The notes under the pieces: model-generated
Database searches by the model: none
Told to the model about the DNA's origin: nothing
The model's input: the letters and a program-made list of their open reading frames with translations, nothing else
NCBI GenBank assembly: GCA_013368445.1
Contig: JAACJO010000022.1
Span: forward strand, 310,001-374,000
Length of the DNA: 64,000 nt
Reading direction: 5' to 3'
DNA from: Leucocoprinus leucothites
Taxonomy: Eukaryota; Basidiomycota; Agaricomycetes; Agaricales; Agaricaceae
Part shown: positions 34,294-45,896 of the stretch, piece after piece
Position numbering within the stretch: position 1 is the first letter of the stretch
Layout: each line of letters starts with the position of its first letter
Made by a program: the position numbers and the translations under genes

Positions 34294-34687
34294 TTATCCG
34301 GATTTCCGTCTAGTGGTACCTCGTTGACTTGGCCGGATTGGCTTGAATCGAGATTAGGTATGATAAATCTGGATTCTCTTCCGTATGTCTCGATTGATTA
34401 GGCTTTACTCTTCATCCTTTTTATGATAAATCTAGATTCTCTTCCATATGTCTCGATTAATCTACTTTAATACATTTTATATTTTATATGGCATTACTTG
34501 TATGAAGTGTCTTACTTCGATCTTCACTACTGGTAAATCTGGATTTTGATTGATACACCTAGATACGGCAATACTACTACATACAATGTTAAATTGTTAA
34601 ATTGTAATCTGGATTTCATCTGGCTAGATTTTGGATTAATCTAATCCGGCCGTACGAGTTTTCATGGTGGTGGATTCATCCAGATAA
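34294..34687. repeat. 394-bp MITE with TTATCCGGAT termini, inserted in a 7TM gene
   Basis: It runs from TTATCCGGAT (34294) to ATCCAGATAA (34687). The right end, inverted, matches the 84-bp copy at 11747. An internal two-copy tandem repeat (ATGATAAATCT.GATTCTCTTCC..ATGTCTCGATT) lies at about 34359-34460. It sits in the fourth intron of 7TM copy 1, after which no further 7TM exon is found. Confidence 0.7.
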
Positions 34688-35664
34688 CTGAGGTTCCCGT
34701 TTTGTATCACATACCATGTCAGAGGTTGGGTACAAGGCATTACTTTGGGTCACGCTCACGAGGAACGTGACGAACACACATGTCGTGTAAGCAGCTCCAG
34801 ATTCAGCAATAACACGGATAACCTTGCGCAAATGGCGCGGTTGGTGAACCATCGACCCGCTGTGGTTCATAAACCTTTCACTCTGCTTCTCCACACGCCA
34901 GATGCGCCAGATCAATATTGCTGTCTCGAGTAAGTTACTGTTTATCGCTGGGGTACAAAAAGGGTCTTACCTGTTGTCAAAATGTTCTGAATAGCTGTGA
35001 TAGCAAAGAATGCTAGCCACCAAGGTCGGATCTGGCTAGAATTCAGGGATATGTCACGATGTGTTTTTGGGTTTGCTTCGACTTCTATGAGCTTGGCAGC
35101 CATCGCCAGATTTCCGAGATAGAGAATGAGGGATGGGGTGATGACCAGCCATCGTCGCCCATACACAATCCAACATCTATATATCTAGAATTGGCTGAGA
35201 CAATCCAGTAGATATGTATAGCTAGCAGAATTTTTACCAGGACGAAATCACCAAGGATCATAGCGACGGTTTGATTGACTGACTATGAATCCAGTCAGCG
35301 CCGCTTGCCAAAGGGTAAGGAAACAGACACGCACTCGAGCAATATTGATCCAGTCCGCAATATTAAGAAGCTCTTTTTCAGCGTCCTCTGATTGAACAAA
35401 TGCGTGGAAGTTGTGCAGCAAACCTATTGCCGTGTCGAAGGTACAGATGGCAAACAGTGTGAGTGCAACTATCATCATCGTCCAACGAATTTCGTGTAAT
35501 CGGAGCCATCGTTCTTCTCTGCCACTCCCGGTAATGAGGAGGGTACGAGCACAGAACGTGAAAGTCACCAAGTACATGCCATAAAACAACGTTTCGCAGA
35601 AGTTCCCAGAAAGCTGCGCCGCAGTTAGAGGGAACGGGTTCGGGTTTGTTGTCGTATTCGACAT
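34676..35664 (-). pseudogene. Seven-TM protein copy 1, last exon lost
   Basis: Exons 35664-35335, 35282-35238, 35184-34971 and 34920-34715 match the intact copy in length (330 vs 333, then 45, 214 and 206 nt) and sequence (SGNFCETLFYGMYLV; IYRCWIVYGRRWLVI; WRIWRVEK; VIRVIAESGAAYT). Exon 5, which encodes helix 7 and the tail, is absent. Reading through the fourth donor (GTATGT) adds 12 residues and stops inside the MITE at 34676. The first four exons have no stop, so a six-helix product is formally possible. Confidence 0.85.
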
Positions 35665-38274
35665 GACGGTCCCAGGAGAGCCGGCCTTCGTTCAGGGAGA
35701 GGCTTGCAGCAGGGCGTAAGGCAAGTGATGGAAATCAACTTCCTGGCATCGCACCGGTTTATAGCTGTTCCGATGACAATGAGGTTCCGCGAAGATATCC
35801 TGGATGTAGGTATCATTGTACCCAAATAGAGGGTTTCCATCAACAAGGAAGGCCCTTCGGAGATTGTGCGATTAGGTAAATACCGCTCGCTCACTGCCTC
35901 CATTCGATTCGTATTAATAGCTCCCACTCAAGTTCCTCAGGCCTGGGCTTGTTCAGTTCAACGTGATTAGTTTCTACAATCACGGGAAGTTCGAATCACG
36001 CTGTAGATTCCGTGTCCATGAAATTCTCAGTTTTTGTTCTTGTCTTCGAGGGTCGAGAAAACAAGGAACAGTGTATGTATAAGATTATGAGATTAAAACC
36101 TCATCATGGCCCCAGTGAACCAATGTGTATATTTGCGTGAATGGTAGTCATCAAAGGACTGGGCTGTTACATTTTGATAACCTGATAAGTAAATGGGCAC
36201 AGCAACTCTTGCCTGTTTTGTTAAGACCCCGAGCGCTCTGTAGCTGATGTGTCAATCACTTCACATATCAGTACTGCACGTGGTCCCTGAAAACCAGCCA
36301 CAATATAACGATGACGACTTTAAGCTAGTAAGCACTGCCTCCATCGCCGTTGATATAGTGTCGTCTGATCTCATTTTGTGCATATTCCAGGTGGGGACTT
36401 GTGGGACAGATGAGGGGCTAGTGACAGATGATCATTCCAAGTCACCGAGAGGGACCGATTGGCAGTCCAACTGATAAACATATGCGATTGAGAACTTGTG
36501 ACAGATAAACATCTAAGTATTTAATGGCCTTCCAAACCTGGCCAACGACAAATATTAGGCCCTCTATATAAGTGAGTCGCACCGCTTACGGGGCGGGCCA
36601 TAACTAGACAACTAGTTCATGTTGGTTTGGAGCGGTGGGGTGACTTCCCCACTTATCGGATGATATTATTAGACTCATCATATGGTTTCCTTCCCAGGCG
36701 TAAACTCAAGCTTCATAAATCATGGGATTGTTCACGATATAAATATCAGCAGATAATGACCCGATTATTGAATACTTACATGAGAGTCCTCCGCAAGGCT
36801 GATAAGATAGGGTTATGCCTTCCCATTGGACTCCGCCTCCCGAGGAATAAGTTTGCCAACGTCTCGCCTCCCTCTGTGGGGGTCCGGCTCCTGGCTCGCT
36901 TGTTAGCCCGCGATCATTTGGGTGCCCCATACTAAGTACTGGCTTCGCGCTAAGACATGATGTGGGACCTAGGGTTAGCACCACCTCACAATACTAGGGA
37001 GAGCCTGAGTTGTGATTCTCATAGCGATTCTACAAGGTTGGTTTTGGGACCGATCCTGGCGTGGGTCTGGAGGGCGAGCGTGAACTAAGAATCTTGACTT
37101 ATGTGCTCGTGGGGACAGTTTGTAATCCAGTGTAAACCATGAGTTTGGGTTTCATTTTGAATAATTTTTTAAATCAAGATCTAGAGGCATTGTTTGAGCG
37201 GGAGAGGCTATCTAGGTGATTAACTCGATATCGACAAGAAATATTGCGGGACAGCTATATTCCCTTCACTTATCACCAATTGAAGTCTGAACGTTTGAAC
37301 ACAGAGCACTTCTCAAGAGAATGTTTAAAACTCAACACGTTAGCAGCTAGAAATGTGATATGGGGTATGAGTAAGAATGCTCTAATCTCTATCACCCTCG
37401 AAGCTATTCTTGTAAATATGGTTTTCAGCGGCGTAATCGGTTTTTACCGAGACATCTACGTAAGGAATCTGGGTGAAGGAAACTAGTGGCCGGTTTTCTT
37501 GTTTGTGAGGCTGAAGGAGAACGCGGACGGGTCGCCCCAGAATGTATGATTGCCTTCAGCCCGGTGCGTGGCTGCCTGTCAGGTTGGAGAAAATACAGAA
37601 ATTGTTGAAAGGGTATGGGTGCGCGGGATGATGAAGAAATGGAAGCTTCAACGCCAGCCCGCCGAAACCACATGCCTGATGAGAAGCATAAGTAAGGGGC
37701 GTGCTAGCCCAAATAGTACGATATACGTCCGTCACTCCTGTCATAAGAAATCGTATTAAGGAGGGAACGAGCCACTGGCTGCTACACCGATCATCCAACC
37801 CTTTTGTAAGTCATTGGGAGCCATGGCAAGTGTAGAGTGAAAGCGGCTAGACTGCATGGAGTTTTTGTTATACCTTCCAATGTTTTATCTTATAACACTC
37901 GGATACGTCTCAATAGATAGTGGGCATCTTTACAGTGGCAGGTCTAAGTACACAGTGGGAGACATTGTCCTAGATGAAGTTTCTGACACCAAACGAGGAA
38001 GTCGGACATACCCAGTGTGCCGCTTTTATGCTGTGCTGATCCGTCTAAGCGAACCCAATATTTGCCAGAATCCATTGTATTGTCATACCGAGGCTTGAGA
38101 GTATTCTGTTATCAGGATCAGCGTCTCAAGAGATGTCGAGCATCAATAAAGATGGACAGTACAAAACAATCCAGGCTTGTTGCACAGCCTTCACGGTCAT
38201 GCGGAGTTAGCCTATATCAACCCCTTCAATGTTTCTCTCCTTGTTACTGTTACACACGATCTATCGTCCTTACC
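35665..38274. other. Spacer with no recognised gene
   Basis: Several open frames of 60-100 codons with no splice logic or resemblance to known proteins. Confidence 0.45.
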
Positions 38275-38660
38275 ATGTCTTACAACCAATCGTACTACGG
38301 TCCTCCTCTCCAAAAGCCAAGTCCCTCCCACCAGTTTAGTAGCGGAAACCATCTACAGAAGCGTTAGTTATACTACGCTCCGTGTTTCTTTGATGCTCAA
38401 GGATTGGTGAACTAGCATTCCATGGGGCACCAGGGCAACCATATTATCAACACCAGCCGCAACATCACCCACAGCCCCAAGTTGTCTATGTTCAAGCTTC
38501 TCAGCATAATACTGAGCCGACGGCTTGTTGCATTCCATGTGCATGGTGAGTCTCCCCCAAGCTCGTCGTCTGGAAAACAAGGCAGATGATTATTCCCTTT
38601 CACAGTTTGGCGGGATGCTGTACAGCCTGGCTCTGCTGTCCCTGTATGATCTGCTGTTGA
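38275..38660 (+). CDS. Small cysteine-rich tail (CYSTM-like) protein, 90 aa
   Basis: Three exons, 38275-38362, 38416-38545 and 38606-38660 (88, 130 and 55 nt), phases consistent, 90 aa. It starts MSYNQSYYGPP, continues Pro/Gln/Tyr-rich (GAPGQPYYQHQPQHHPQPQ), and ends in a cysteine-dense hydrophobic tail (ACCIPCACLAGCC, then LCCPCMICC-stop). This is the architecture of CYSTM proteins: tail-anchored, palmitoylatable, stress-associated membrane proteins across eukaryotes. The gene is too fragmented to appear as one ORF. It lies between 7TM copies 1 and 2 on the opposite strand. No second copy was seen elsewhere in the array. Confidence 0.8.
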
Positions 38661-39376
38661 TGTGGTTACGACTTCATATTATAAATGCATAGTAATTGAT
38701 ATCAAGGTCACAGCTTACTAGTATCACTGTGGCCATATGTATTGACGACGTTCGCATCGTAAATTCCATGTCCAACATTAGGCGATAGGGAAAGACCTTT
38801 TGACTGCGAGGCTGTGTGCTCAGGGAGGCTGTGAGATATGCGGCAGTAACACTACACACTATCACCTAGAAGGTTGACATGGTAGCTGCCTTGATGATAG
38901 CACGATGGATGGATGGCGACCGACCGTCAGATTTCTTCCAGAATCCGAGCGACTGATGTAGCGGGAGAACTATTAATAGGTGACTGAGTGGGAACTCAAG
39001 GCCAAGCTATCATAAATTGATGAAGTCGGAAGATTCCCGAATGAGGCACAGATTGTGAAGGTGCTATGAGAGCGTTTTGGGAGGATGCTTGGGGTGTATA
39101 TTACCCAACCCGGTGGTTGGTCGAGGAGCCGACTGGAAAGCACATCACTCGGGGTGGCATCACAAGTATAATGACTCTATGAATACCTGACTTGGGAAGA
39201 AATTTTTGGGAACTCGAACAAAGAGGAAGAGTTTCGTGTGTGGCCAATCCGGCTTTCTGTGATCTAAAGCAGTAAAGCTGATCACTTACATCAGCAGATG
39301 TTGTTTAGTGGGTCTCACATTTTAAGCCTTGCAATTGAGCACTGAGAAGAAGGTACGTTTTATTGTTGAAGTGATT
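38661..39376. other. Spacer with no recognised gene
   Basis: The flank between the CYSTM-like gene and the 3' end of 7TM copy 2; no exon-like sequence. Confidence 0.5.
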
Positions 39377-40680
39377 TTATATCATGGGAGACGGTTCAAC
39401 TGGCTTAACCAAGTTTAAACTCTTAAGAATGGGATCTGCAGGCAAAGTTTGCCTATGCTTTGTATGATCATTGGTCTTCATACCGAGCTCAACGTCCTGA
39501 GTCCTGGTCTGGCCGTAGATGAATTTGATGGTCCCGAGTATCGTGTCCCCAGCACTGCTGTGCCAGATGACAGTCGTTCGTTCATTCTGGTTAGATCTCG
39601 TAAATTGCTGACCACATTTCGCTGACGATCGAACAAGAATGACATTAAGCGTGATCCCGAGTGTTTGCAAAGACTATGATATTGTAATCAACCTTCAATA
39701 AAGGGACCTCTCATCGGATAAGATAACTTACCATATCGGAGACGGGGTACATCATGTTATTCTGGGAGATGTTGACAATAAATGTGGCGAGTACCGTCAG
39801 CGTATATGCCGCTCCAAACTCGGCAATCACTCGAATCACTTTTCGGAGATGATGGGGACAGTGGCTAGTGGACCCACCTTGGTCCATAAATCTTTCACTG
39901 TCCCTTTCCACGCGCCACATGCGCCATATCAAGACACCTATGAGTCTTCAGTAGACGTTGAGGGACTGGGTAGTTGTGGTACGGACCGATCATAAGGACA
40001 TTCTGAGCTGCCGTGATGGCGAAGAAGGCCAAGTACCAAGGCCGAATCGGGGGGATTTTAGAGATATCTCTCTCGGGGTTTTGGGATTTCCCTCAATCCC
40101 AATCAGGCGAATCGGCATAGCGATGCTCCCAAGGTATAGAATACAAGACAAATCGCAACCCAAAATCTACGTCCGTAAACAATCCAGCAGCGATAAATCT
40201 GAAATCACTTATCAGTATCGCGAAGGCTAGTTCGGGGAAGATCACTATTACCAAAACAAAATCGCCAAGGATCACTACAACGAATACATTCGCTGACTAG
40301 AATGGCCGAAAGGTGTTAGTACAAGGTCGAGGAAGCAATAATACACTAGTTACTCAAGCAATATTGATCCAGTCCGAGATATTGGAAAACTCGGTTTCGG
40401 CGTCCTCAGCATCAATAAATGCGCGGAAATTATGCAATAATCCTATTTCCACATCGAAGGTGCAGAGGGAAAGCAGTGCGAAAGCAACGAGCGTCATTAG
40501 CCAACGTATCTTGTGGAGTCTGCGCCAACTTTCTTCCTGGCCACCACCCGTCAGGAAGAGCGTGCGAGCACAAAAAGTGCATGTAACCAAATACATTCCA
40601 TAGGTCAGTGTCTCGCAGAAATTACCCGTGAGCTCAGCTGCAGTAATGGGGAAAGGTTGTTGTAGGTCGGCAGCAGACAT
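39377..40680 (-). pseudogene. Seven-TM protein copy 2, nonsense and frameshift
   Basis: Exons 40680-40354, 40296-40252, 40198-39987, 39937-39732 and 39673-39377. The last codon of exon 1 is TGA (40354-40356) where copies 1 and 3 have Arg CGA. Exon 3 is 212 nt instead of 214, a net 2-nt loss that breaks the frame between SLCRF-like and PRPWYLAFF-like parts. Exons 2, 4 and 5 still read well (ILGDFVL; WRMWRVERDSERF; VILVRSSAKCGQQF). Decayed paralogue of the intact copy at 44579-45896. Confidence 0.88.
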
Positions 40681-41340
40681 CGGAGAGATGCAAGCGCCAA
40701 TGGGTATGTCCTGTCCTTTGCGGAGATATGTCCAGGAATGAAGGAGGGAGAAGCCAGAGGAACTCGGGATGATTCTCCATTTTCTTGGAGTCGACCAGCG
40801 AGGTTTCTGTGCCATTGGCGTGGAAGAATGATAGTCTCCACTGAATCTATGAGCTATGAACTTGAAAGGCTGTTTGTGGCTACAGAAGCCTCGGATGGGT
40901 ACCAGGATCGAATTTGGTTAAGAGAGTGAGTGGCCTGATAGGCTGATAACAGCGGGTAAACATCAGCTCACCACATAATGGGCGGCTGGGCCAGTCTCTT
41001 GGTTGCATAAAAAACATTGAGGTCGACAGTTAGTGGAGGCTCATGAGATAGATTCAATGCCATCGTGACATTCAGCATATGCAAGGAGTCGACTGATGAA
41101 TGATATGCTCTTCGGAGCTTTGATAGCTGGGAGAATAGCGTATCGCTGACAAGGATATCTTTGAAGTTGGGTAAAGTGTAAGCCTACATCTAGAAGCTAA
41201 TCAAACATAGTGCTCAATTGGCTTCCCCGCGATCATTACCACACGACTTATGGAGCGCCAAGGAACAGTTCTAAAATAATCTTCAATGCGCACTAATCAA
41301 TTAACCTAGGGATCCGGCGAGCACGGCCATTAGAAAAGAA
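40681..41340. other. Spacer upstream of 7TM copy 2
   Basis: It contains the probable promoter of copy 2. No gene was seen. Confidence 0.45.
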
Positions 41341-42484
41341 TCACTGGATAGTCATAAATAACAGCCATCTGACAGGGCACTTCATCGTGGAAATGAAAAA
41401 AAGGTCTGATATAATGAAAGGGTCTGATATGAAGAAAAGAAAAAGTAAACGAGGATATCGAGACCCTGGGCACTCGACTTCAGGATTATAGCGGGAAGCA
41501 TCAGGGTATGGTGATACAAGCGCTGATCCCCAGGGAGAAGCAAGAAGGGAGGACATTGAGGGTAACTGGGACTTATCGAGAGCCATCCCTGGGGTTTGTG
41601 CTGCGCGAGACAGTGCTCCTGAAAAGACAAAAGTAGTGATCGCCTCGTTCAATCTTCTTGCCTCTTCTGCAGGCACGAATAAAAGGACAGAAACATTAAT
41701 CGGAGCTGAGGACCAAGTACAGTCGAGGACAGTCAAACTCCACCAATTGAGTATCTCAATAACCGCTCGTTGAATCACTTCAAAACTTTGGGGTTGGACT
41801 CAGATTTAGAAAAGGAGTCAAAAAACACACTTCCGAAGTTTTTCCCACGCGTTTTTGGTTCCGGCCATTATTTTTTGACTTTTTTTGGAGATAATAGCGC
41901 CCAATTACAATGATATTACACCATTTTTGCCCCAGTCTAGGCCAAATTACCATGATGGACCAGTCAGGGCTTTGTTATCCTGAGATTTGAGAGGGTGAAA
42001 TGACTTCTTTAACTGATTTCGGTGTAAAGTCAATGTCCCGAATTACTTTTTGATGGAAACCTAATTTGGGTTGACACCAAGCGCCGACGTGATGACATGA
42101 GATACCAAAAATGGAAGCCAAGCCGAATTTTATTCAATTTATTTTGCAGGAACGGCTCGTGAGAATTTCTTAAAACTTTGGCACCAGATTCAGGCAGCCA
42201 AAAGGAGTCGATTGCGCATATTTTCATTATTTGTAATACAAATTTTGGTATCCGGCCGTAATTTTGGCACATTAACCTTATTTGGCATTTTCCGAGAGAA
42301 CGGCTCGTTGAATTTCGTTCATTTTTGGTCCAGAGATAGCTCTTAGTGAGATCTATCGATTGCGAGTACTTTTGGGAAAATCTGAGAAATTTGATTTTTT
42401 TGGTGGAGTTTGACTGTCCTCGACTGTACACCGGAAGTCAGGGACAGCAATCCCTTCAGCCCCGGGCGGCCATTTCTTCCCCAT
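41341..42484 (-). pseudogene. Unrecognised ORF split by a MITE
   Basis: An ATG at 42482-42484 opens MGKKWPPGAEGIAVPDF. The MITE 41720-42426 then interrupts. On the other side the same frame continues (SSAPINVSVLLFVPAEEARR; TTFVFSGALSRAAQ) to a stop at 41341. Without the MITE and one TA copy the ORF is 435 nt, 144 codons plus stop, in frame. I do not recognise the protein. It may be an exon of a larger gene or a chance ORF. Confidence 0.35.
41720..42426. mobile_element. 707-bp TA-flanked MITE (Tc1/mariner type)
   Basis: The termini are the perfect inverted sequence CAGTCGAGGACAGTCAAACT (left) and its complement on the right, extending to about 27 bp. TA duplications lie at 41718-41719 and 42427-42428. 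Internally, GCTCGTTGAAT..CTT-type segments recur at about 41763, 42147 and 42303 (with AAAACTTTGG, AAAAGGAGTC and CCGGCC..A following in the first two), so there are subterminal direct repeats. No transposase ORF, hence non-autonomous. Confidence 0.88.
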
Positions 42485-44578
42485 AACACACGTCCCTCTC
42501 CCCTACTATCCCTATATGCCGAAATCAAATCCTAATTGTACTCGGCACACCAGCCGCCGTGACAGAGCTACTTGTGTAGGTCAACAGGCACAACAGGAAG
42601 TAGGGTGTGATTGTCTTCGCATTCGAGTTGTCATAACAGTATTGCCGCGCTGTGAAAAGCCTTCCCCGCGTTAATACCAAATTCCGTAGCCCCTGAGAGG
42701 ATGTTAGTGGAGAAACGGGTAAAGACAAAGACGGGCCGATAGTTCTGGAACTCGTAGTAGAAGCCATAGAAGTTGCAGAAGACTTGATTCCTGGGTGTTC
42801 CAGGCATCAACAGCCCCAAACCAGAACCTATAGCCCTTGCTGTTCCTGGACTCTCGGTCGACTAAGATTAAATTGCCGATGAACAGCACCGGCTGAGGCG
42901 GCGTTGGAAGTTTCGTTGGTAGAACTACTCAAAACCCTAACTGTCAGAAATGCTCGCACAAGATTATGCACGGTTACTGCGTTCGATAGGATCGAAGCAT
43001 TAAAGGGTTGTAGGTGTCTGTAGGTGTCACTGATCTTAGACCCACCCTATAACTGTCATCATTCCTGCCTCCTATTTCTCTCGGAAATGCTAGTCCAGTC
43101 AACGTTTTCTCCTCGAGGTCGGCGGGCGTAGGCTAAGGTATAGCTGAACTGCCTCGTGAACTGACAGACACAGTGGAGCTCCGAAGGTGGTATAATTTAT
43201 GAGGTGGTAACAGCGAGCACTTCCAAGTTGGTATCACATCCTACGGGCAACATCCTAGTGAAGTTGACGAGTCAGCCCTGAAGATTCCCTGGTGCTTGGG
43301 ACGCTGACACACCCTGGCGCCTACCCCCTCATTTGCACCGAGGCGAGATGACCATGAATGGTCAGAAATATGATTATAAATTTCATTACGGGGCCCGCTG
43401 CGAGTGAGAGTAGGCCCTTCCATATCTGCAAACAGCTGTAGGTGAGGGTATTGAGAAATCAAGTTCGCAACATACGGTGTCCGATTTACTTAATCGCCCA
43501 CCGTTCTGGGGCACCAGAAACGTTGATGTTTGAGATCAAACAGCTGATTAGGTATAATTCACCGGTATCGATACGCAGTGAGCAGGCTACATGTTGTCTG
43601 GGTGTGGGGAAGTAGAGGGCAATGAAACTTTCATTGAAAGACGTTCAAGGTGCAATTTGGAACATACACGTGAGCATTCGCAAACGCACTCAAACATCCA
43701 ACCCCAAGCAACGAAATGTTTCTAATTGTCAGCATTGCAATCTTTATCTTCCATTCCCTCAATATGACTCACTGTGAGGCTTTGTATATCCGCATTTCTC
43801 CATGCACTTCCATTGCACAAGTAATAGACTATAATCACTGTAGAAGGGAAGGCTCCAGCTGATATTGCCCATTCTATTGTCCTCTTGCCTTTGCAAAACT
43901 CCGCAAAAATACGGCTGGTAATGCTGATAATTGAAGCTTTAAAACGCTCTTCCACCACCATGTAAGAGCCAGCATGCGTCCATTTATTTTAGCCCTCTAA
44001 ATTAGTTGACTGTCAAGTGCTCGTAAATAAAACCCATCTAGGCTTCACTGTCAAGCATGCCAAACTTCAAAACCGTTGAGGCCTGCCCCTCAACCTCATG
44101 CTTCCTTCGTTTGAAGAGTTTTGGGATTTCTTCTATTCCTCCCCCACCCTTTACCTGATCAGCCAAATCTCTCGGAGCCTCAAACCTACCATTCGTCGAG
44201 AACACCAGTGTAAGCCCATTCTCACAAGTATTTCCAGTTTTCTCTATGCATGTAATTCTTGGATCTCAACCTTTTCATTTTCGATGTTTTCTGGCTAAAG
44301 GACATTGGGTGTGCTTATCCTTCAAGTTTGAATGGCTTAACGATCATCAAAACATTTCTAGTACTACCGGCTCATCATTTATCAAACCAGGCAGGAAGAA
44401 GGAAGATAGGTTGGGTATTATGATTCTCATTGTCGGATTTGATTTAGTATAATAAAAGTCGTATCCTTTACCTCAGTGATAAGGATTCGTGGAGTAGACA
44501 GTGGGTACTATGTACCCGTGTTTGTAGTAAAACAGGTTGAATATATTTAATACTACCAGTTATCTGGGTCGCCGAGGC
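42485..44578. other. Spacer, partly duplicated
   Basis: A stretch at about 42745-42880 (GTAGTAGAAG...TTGCAGAAG, then CTGTTCCTGGACTCTCGGT) has a diverged counterpart at about 47565-47700, so part of the spacer was duplicated with the 7TM unit. No gene assigned. Confidence 0.4.
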
Positions 44579-45896
44579 CTATTCAACTGCCCAGACTACT
44601 TTGACACCACTACCGGGAGCTGAGTCAATTGGCAAAGGTTGTGTATGCGCTTGATCTTCAACTGGGCTCGTATTTAACTCAACACCCTGAGGTCCGCCCT
44701 CTCCAGGAACGAGTTTGATAGAACCCAAAATCGTGTTTCCAGCGCTGTGCTGCCAGATAATAGTTGTTCGCTCGTTGTGATCAAACGTTGTAAATTGTTG
44801 ATCACGCTTCGCTGATGATCGAACAAGTATAACGTTGAACATGATACCAAGCGCTTGTAGTGACTTTTATATCCGTAGTTAGTGTATATAAATGGACTTG
44901 TATGCAAATCGACCTCGGACTTACCATGTCAGAAACAGGATATATTGCATTACTTTGGGAGATACTGACAATGAACGTAAGGAGTACCGTCAGCGTATAC
45001 GCCGCCCCAGACTCCGCAATTACTCGAATAACTTTTCGGAGGTGTTGAGGTTGATTGCTGGTGGACCCACTCTGGTCTAAGAATTTCTCCCTAGCCTTTT
45101 CTACTCGCCAAATACGCCATATTAAAATCCCTATCAGGTCAGGTTGTAGAGGACACTTTCATGTCAGATTATAGGATAGCTCACCGGTGGTAAGAACGTT
45201 CTGAGCCGCTGTTATAGCAAAAAAAGCTGAGTACCAGGGTCGGATCTCGTTCGAATTCAGGGATATCCCTCTTAAAGTTTTTGGATTGGATTCAATTTCA
45301 AGTAGTCGAATCGTCACGGCAATGCCCGCGAGATATAGAATAAATGACGGAACGGCAATCAAGAACCTGCGTCCATAAACGATCCAGCATCGATATATCT
45401 AGTACCATTTTCAGTGTGCGGAATTTACACAGGAAATATCAGTGAATACCAGAACAAAATCGCCAAGAAGTGCAGCAACGAATTGATTCACGGACTTAGA
45501 AAAGCCGAGTTAAGGGGGGGGGGGGTGAGCTTAACGCCGAGAGTGTCACATTTAGTCACTTACTCGAGAGATATTGATCCAATCTGCAATATTGTAAAAC
45601 TCGGTTTCAGCATCATCCGCCTCAATAAAGGCATGAAAGTTGTGCAATAAACCGATTGCAACATCGAAGGTACAAATGCCAAATAAGGTGAATGCGATAA
45701 TGGCCATGAACCAACGGATTTCATGGGGCCTACGCCATCTCTCTTCTTGACCGCTTCCAGTCAGGAGGACTGTACGAGCACAGAAAGTGCATGTTACTAG
45801 ATACATGCCGTAAGTCAGCGTCTCACAGAAGTTACCCGAGAGCTGGGCTGCAGTGATAGGAAATGCCCGTTGTAAGTCCGTACTGGTAGCAGACAT
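44579..45896 (-). CDS. Seven-transmembrane protein, intact copy 3
   Basis: Five exons, 45896-45564, 45494-45450, 45398-45185, 45130-44925 and 44863-44579, 1083 nt, 360 aa with no stop. Seven hydrophobic helices: NFCETLTYGMYLVTCTFCA, FMAIIAFTLFGICTFDVAI, FVAALLGDFVLVIYRCWIVY, FLIAVPSFILYLAGIAVTI, YSAFFAITAAQNVLTTGILI, AYTLTVLLTFIVSISQSNA and ALGIMFNVILV. Conserved polar marks are YRCWIVYGRR after helix 3 and WRIWRVEK after helix 5. It belongs to a 7TM family strongly expanded in Agaricomycetes, receptor-like in topology with unknown ligand; I do not assign a Pfam name. The cytosolic tail is about 60 residues. Intron 1 contains a run of 12 G at about 45514-45525. Confidence 0.9.

Noticed and set aside
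35940..36000. AGTTCGAATC, another tRNA T-arm-like string
   Set aside because: Flanking bases do not pair as a T stem and no acceptor stem is visible.
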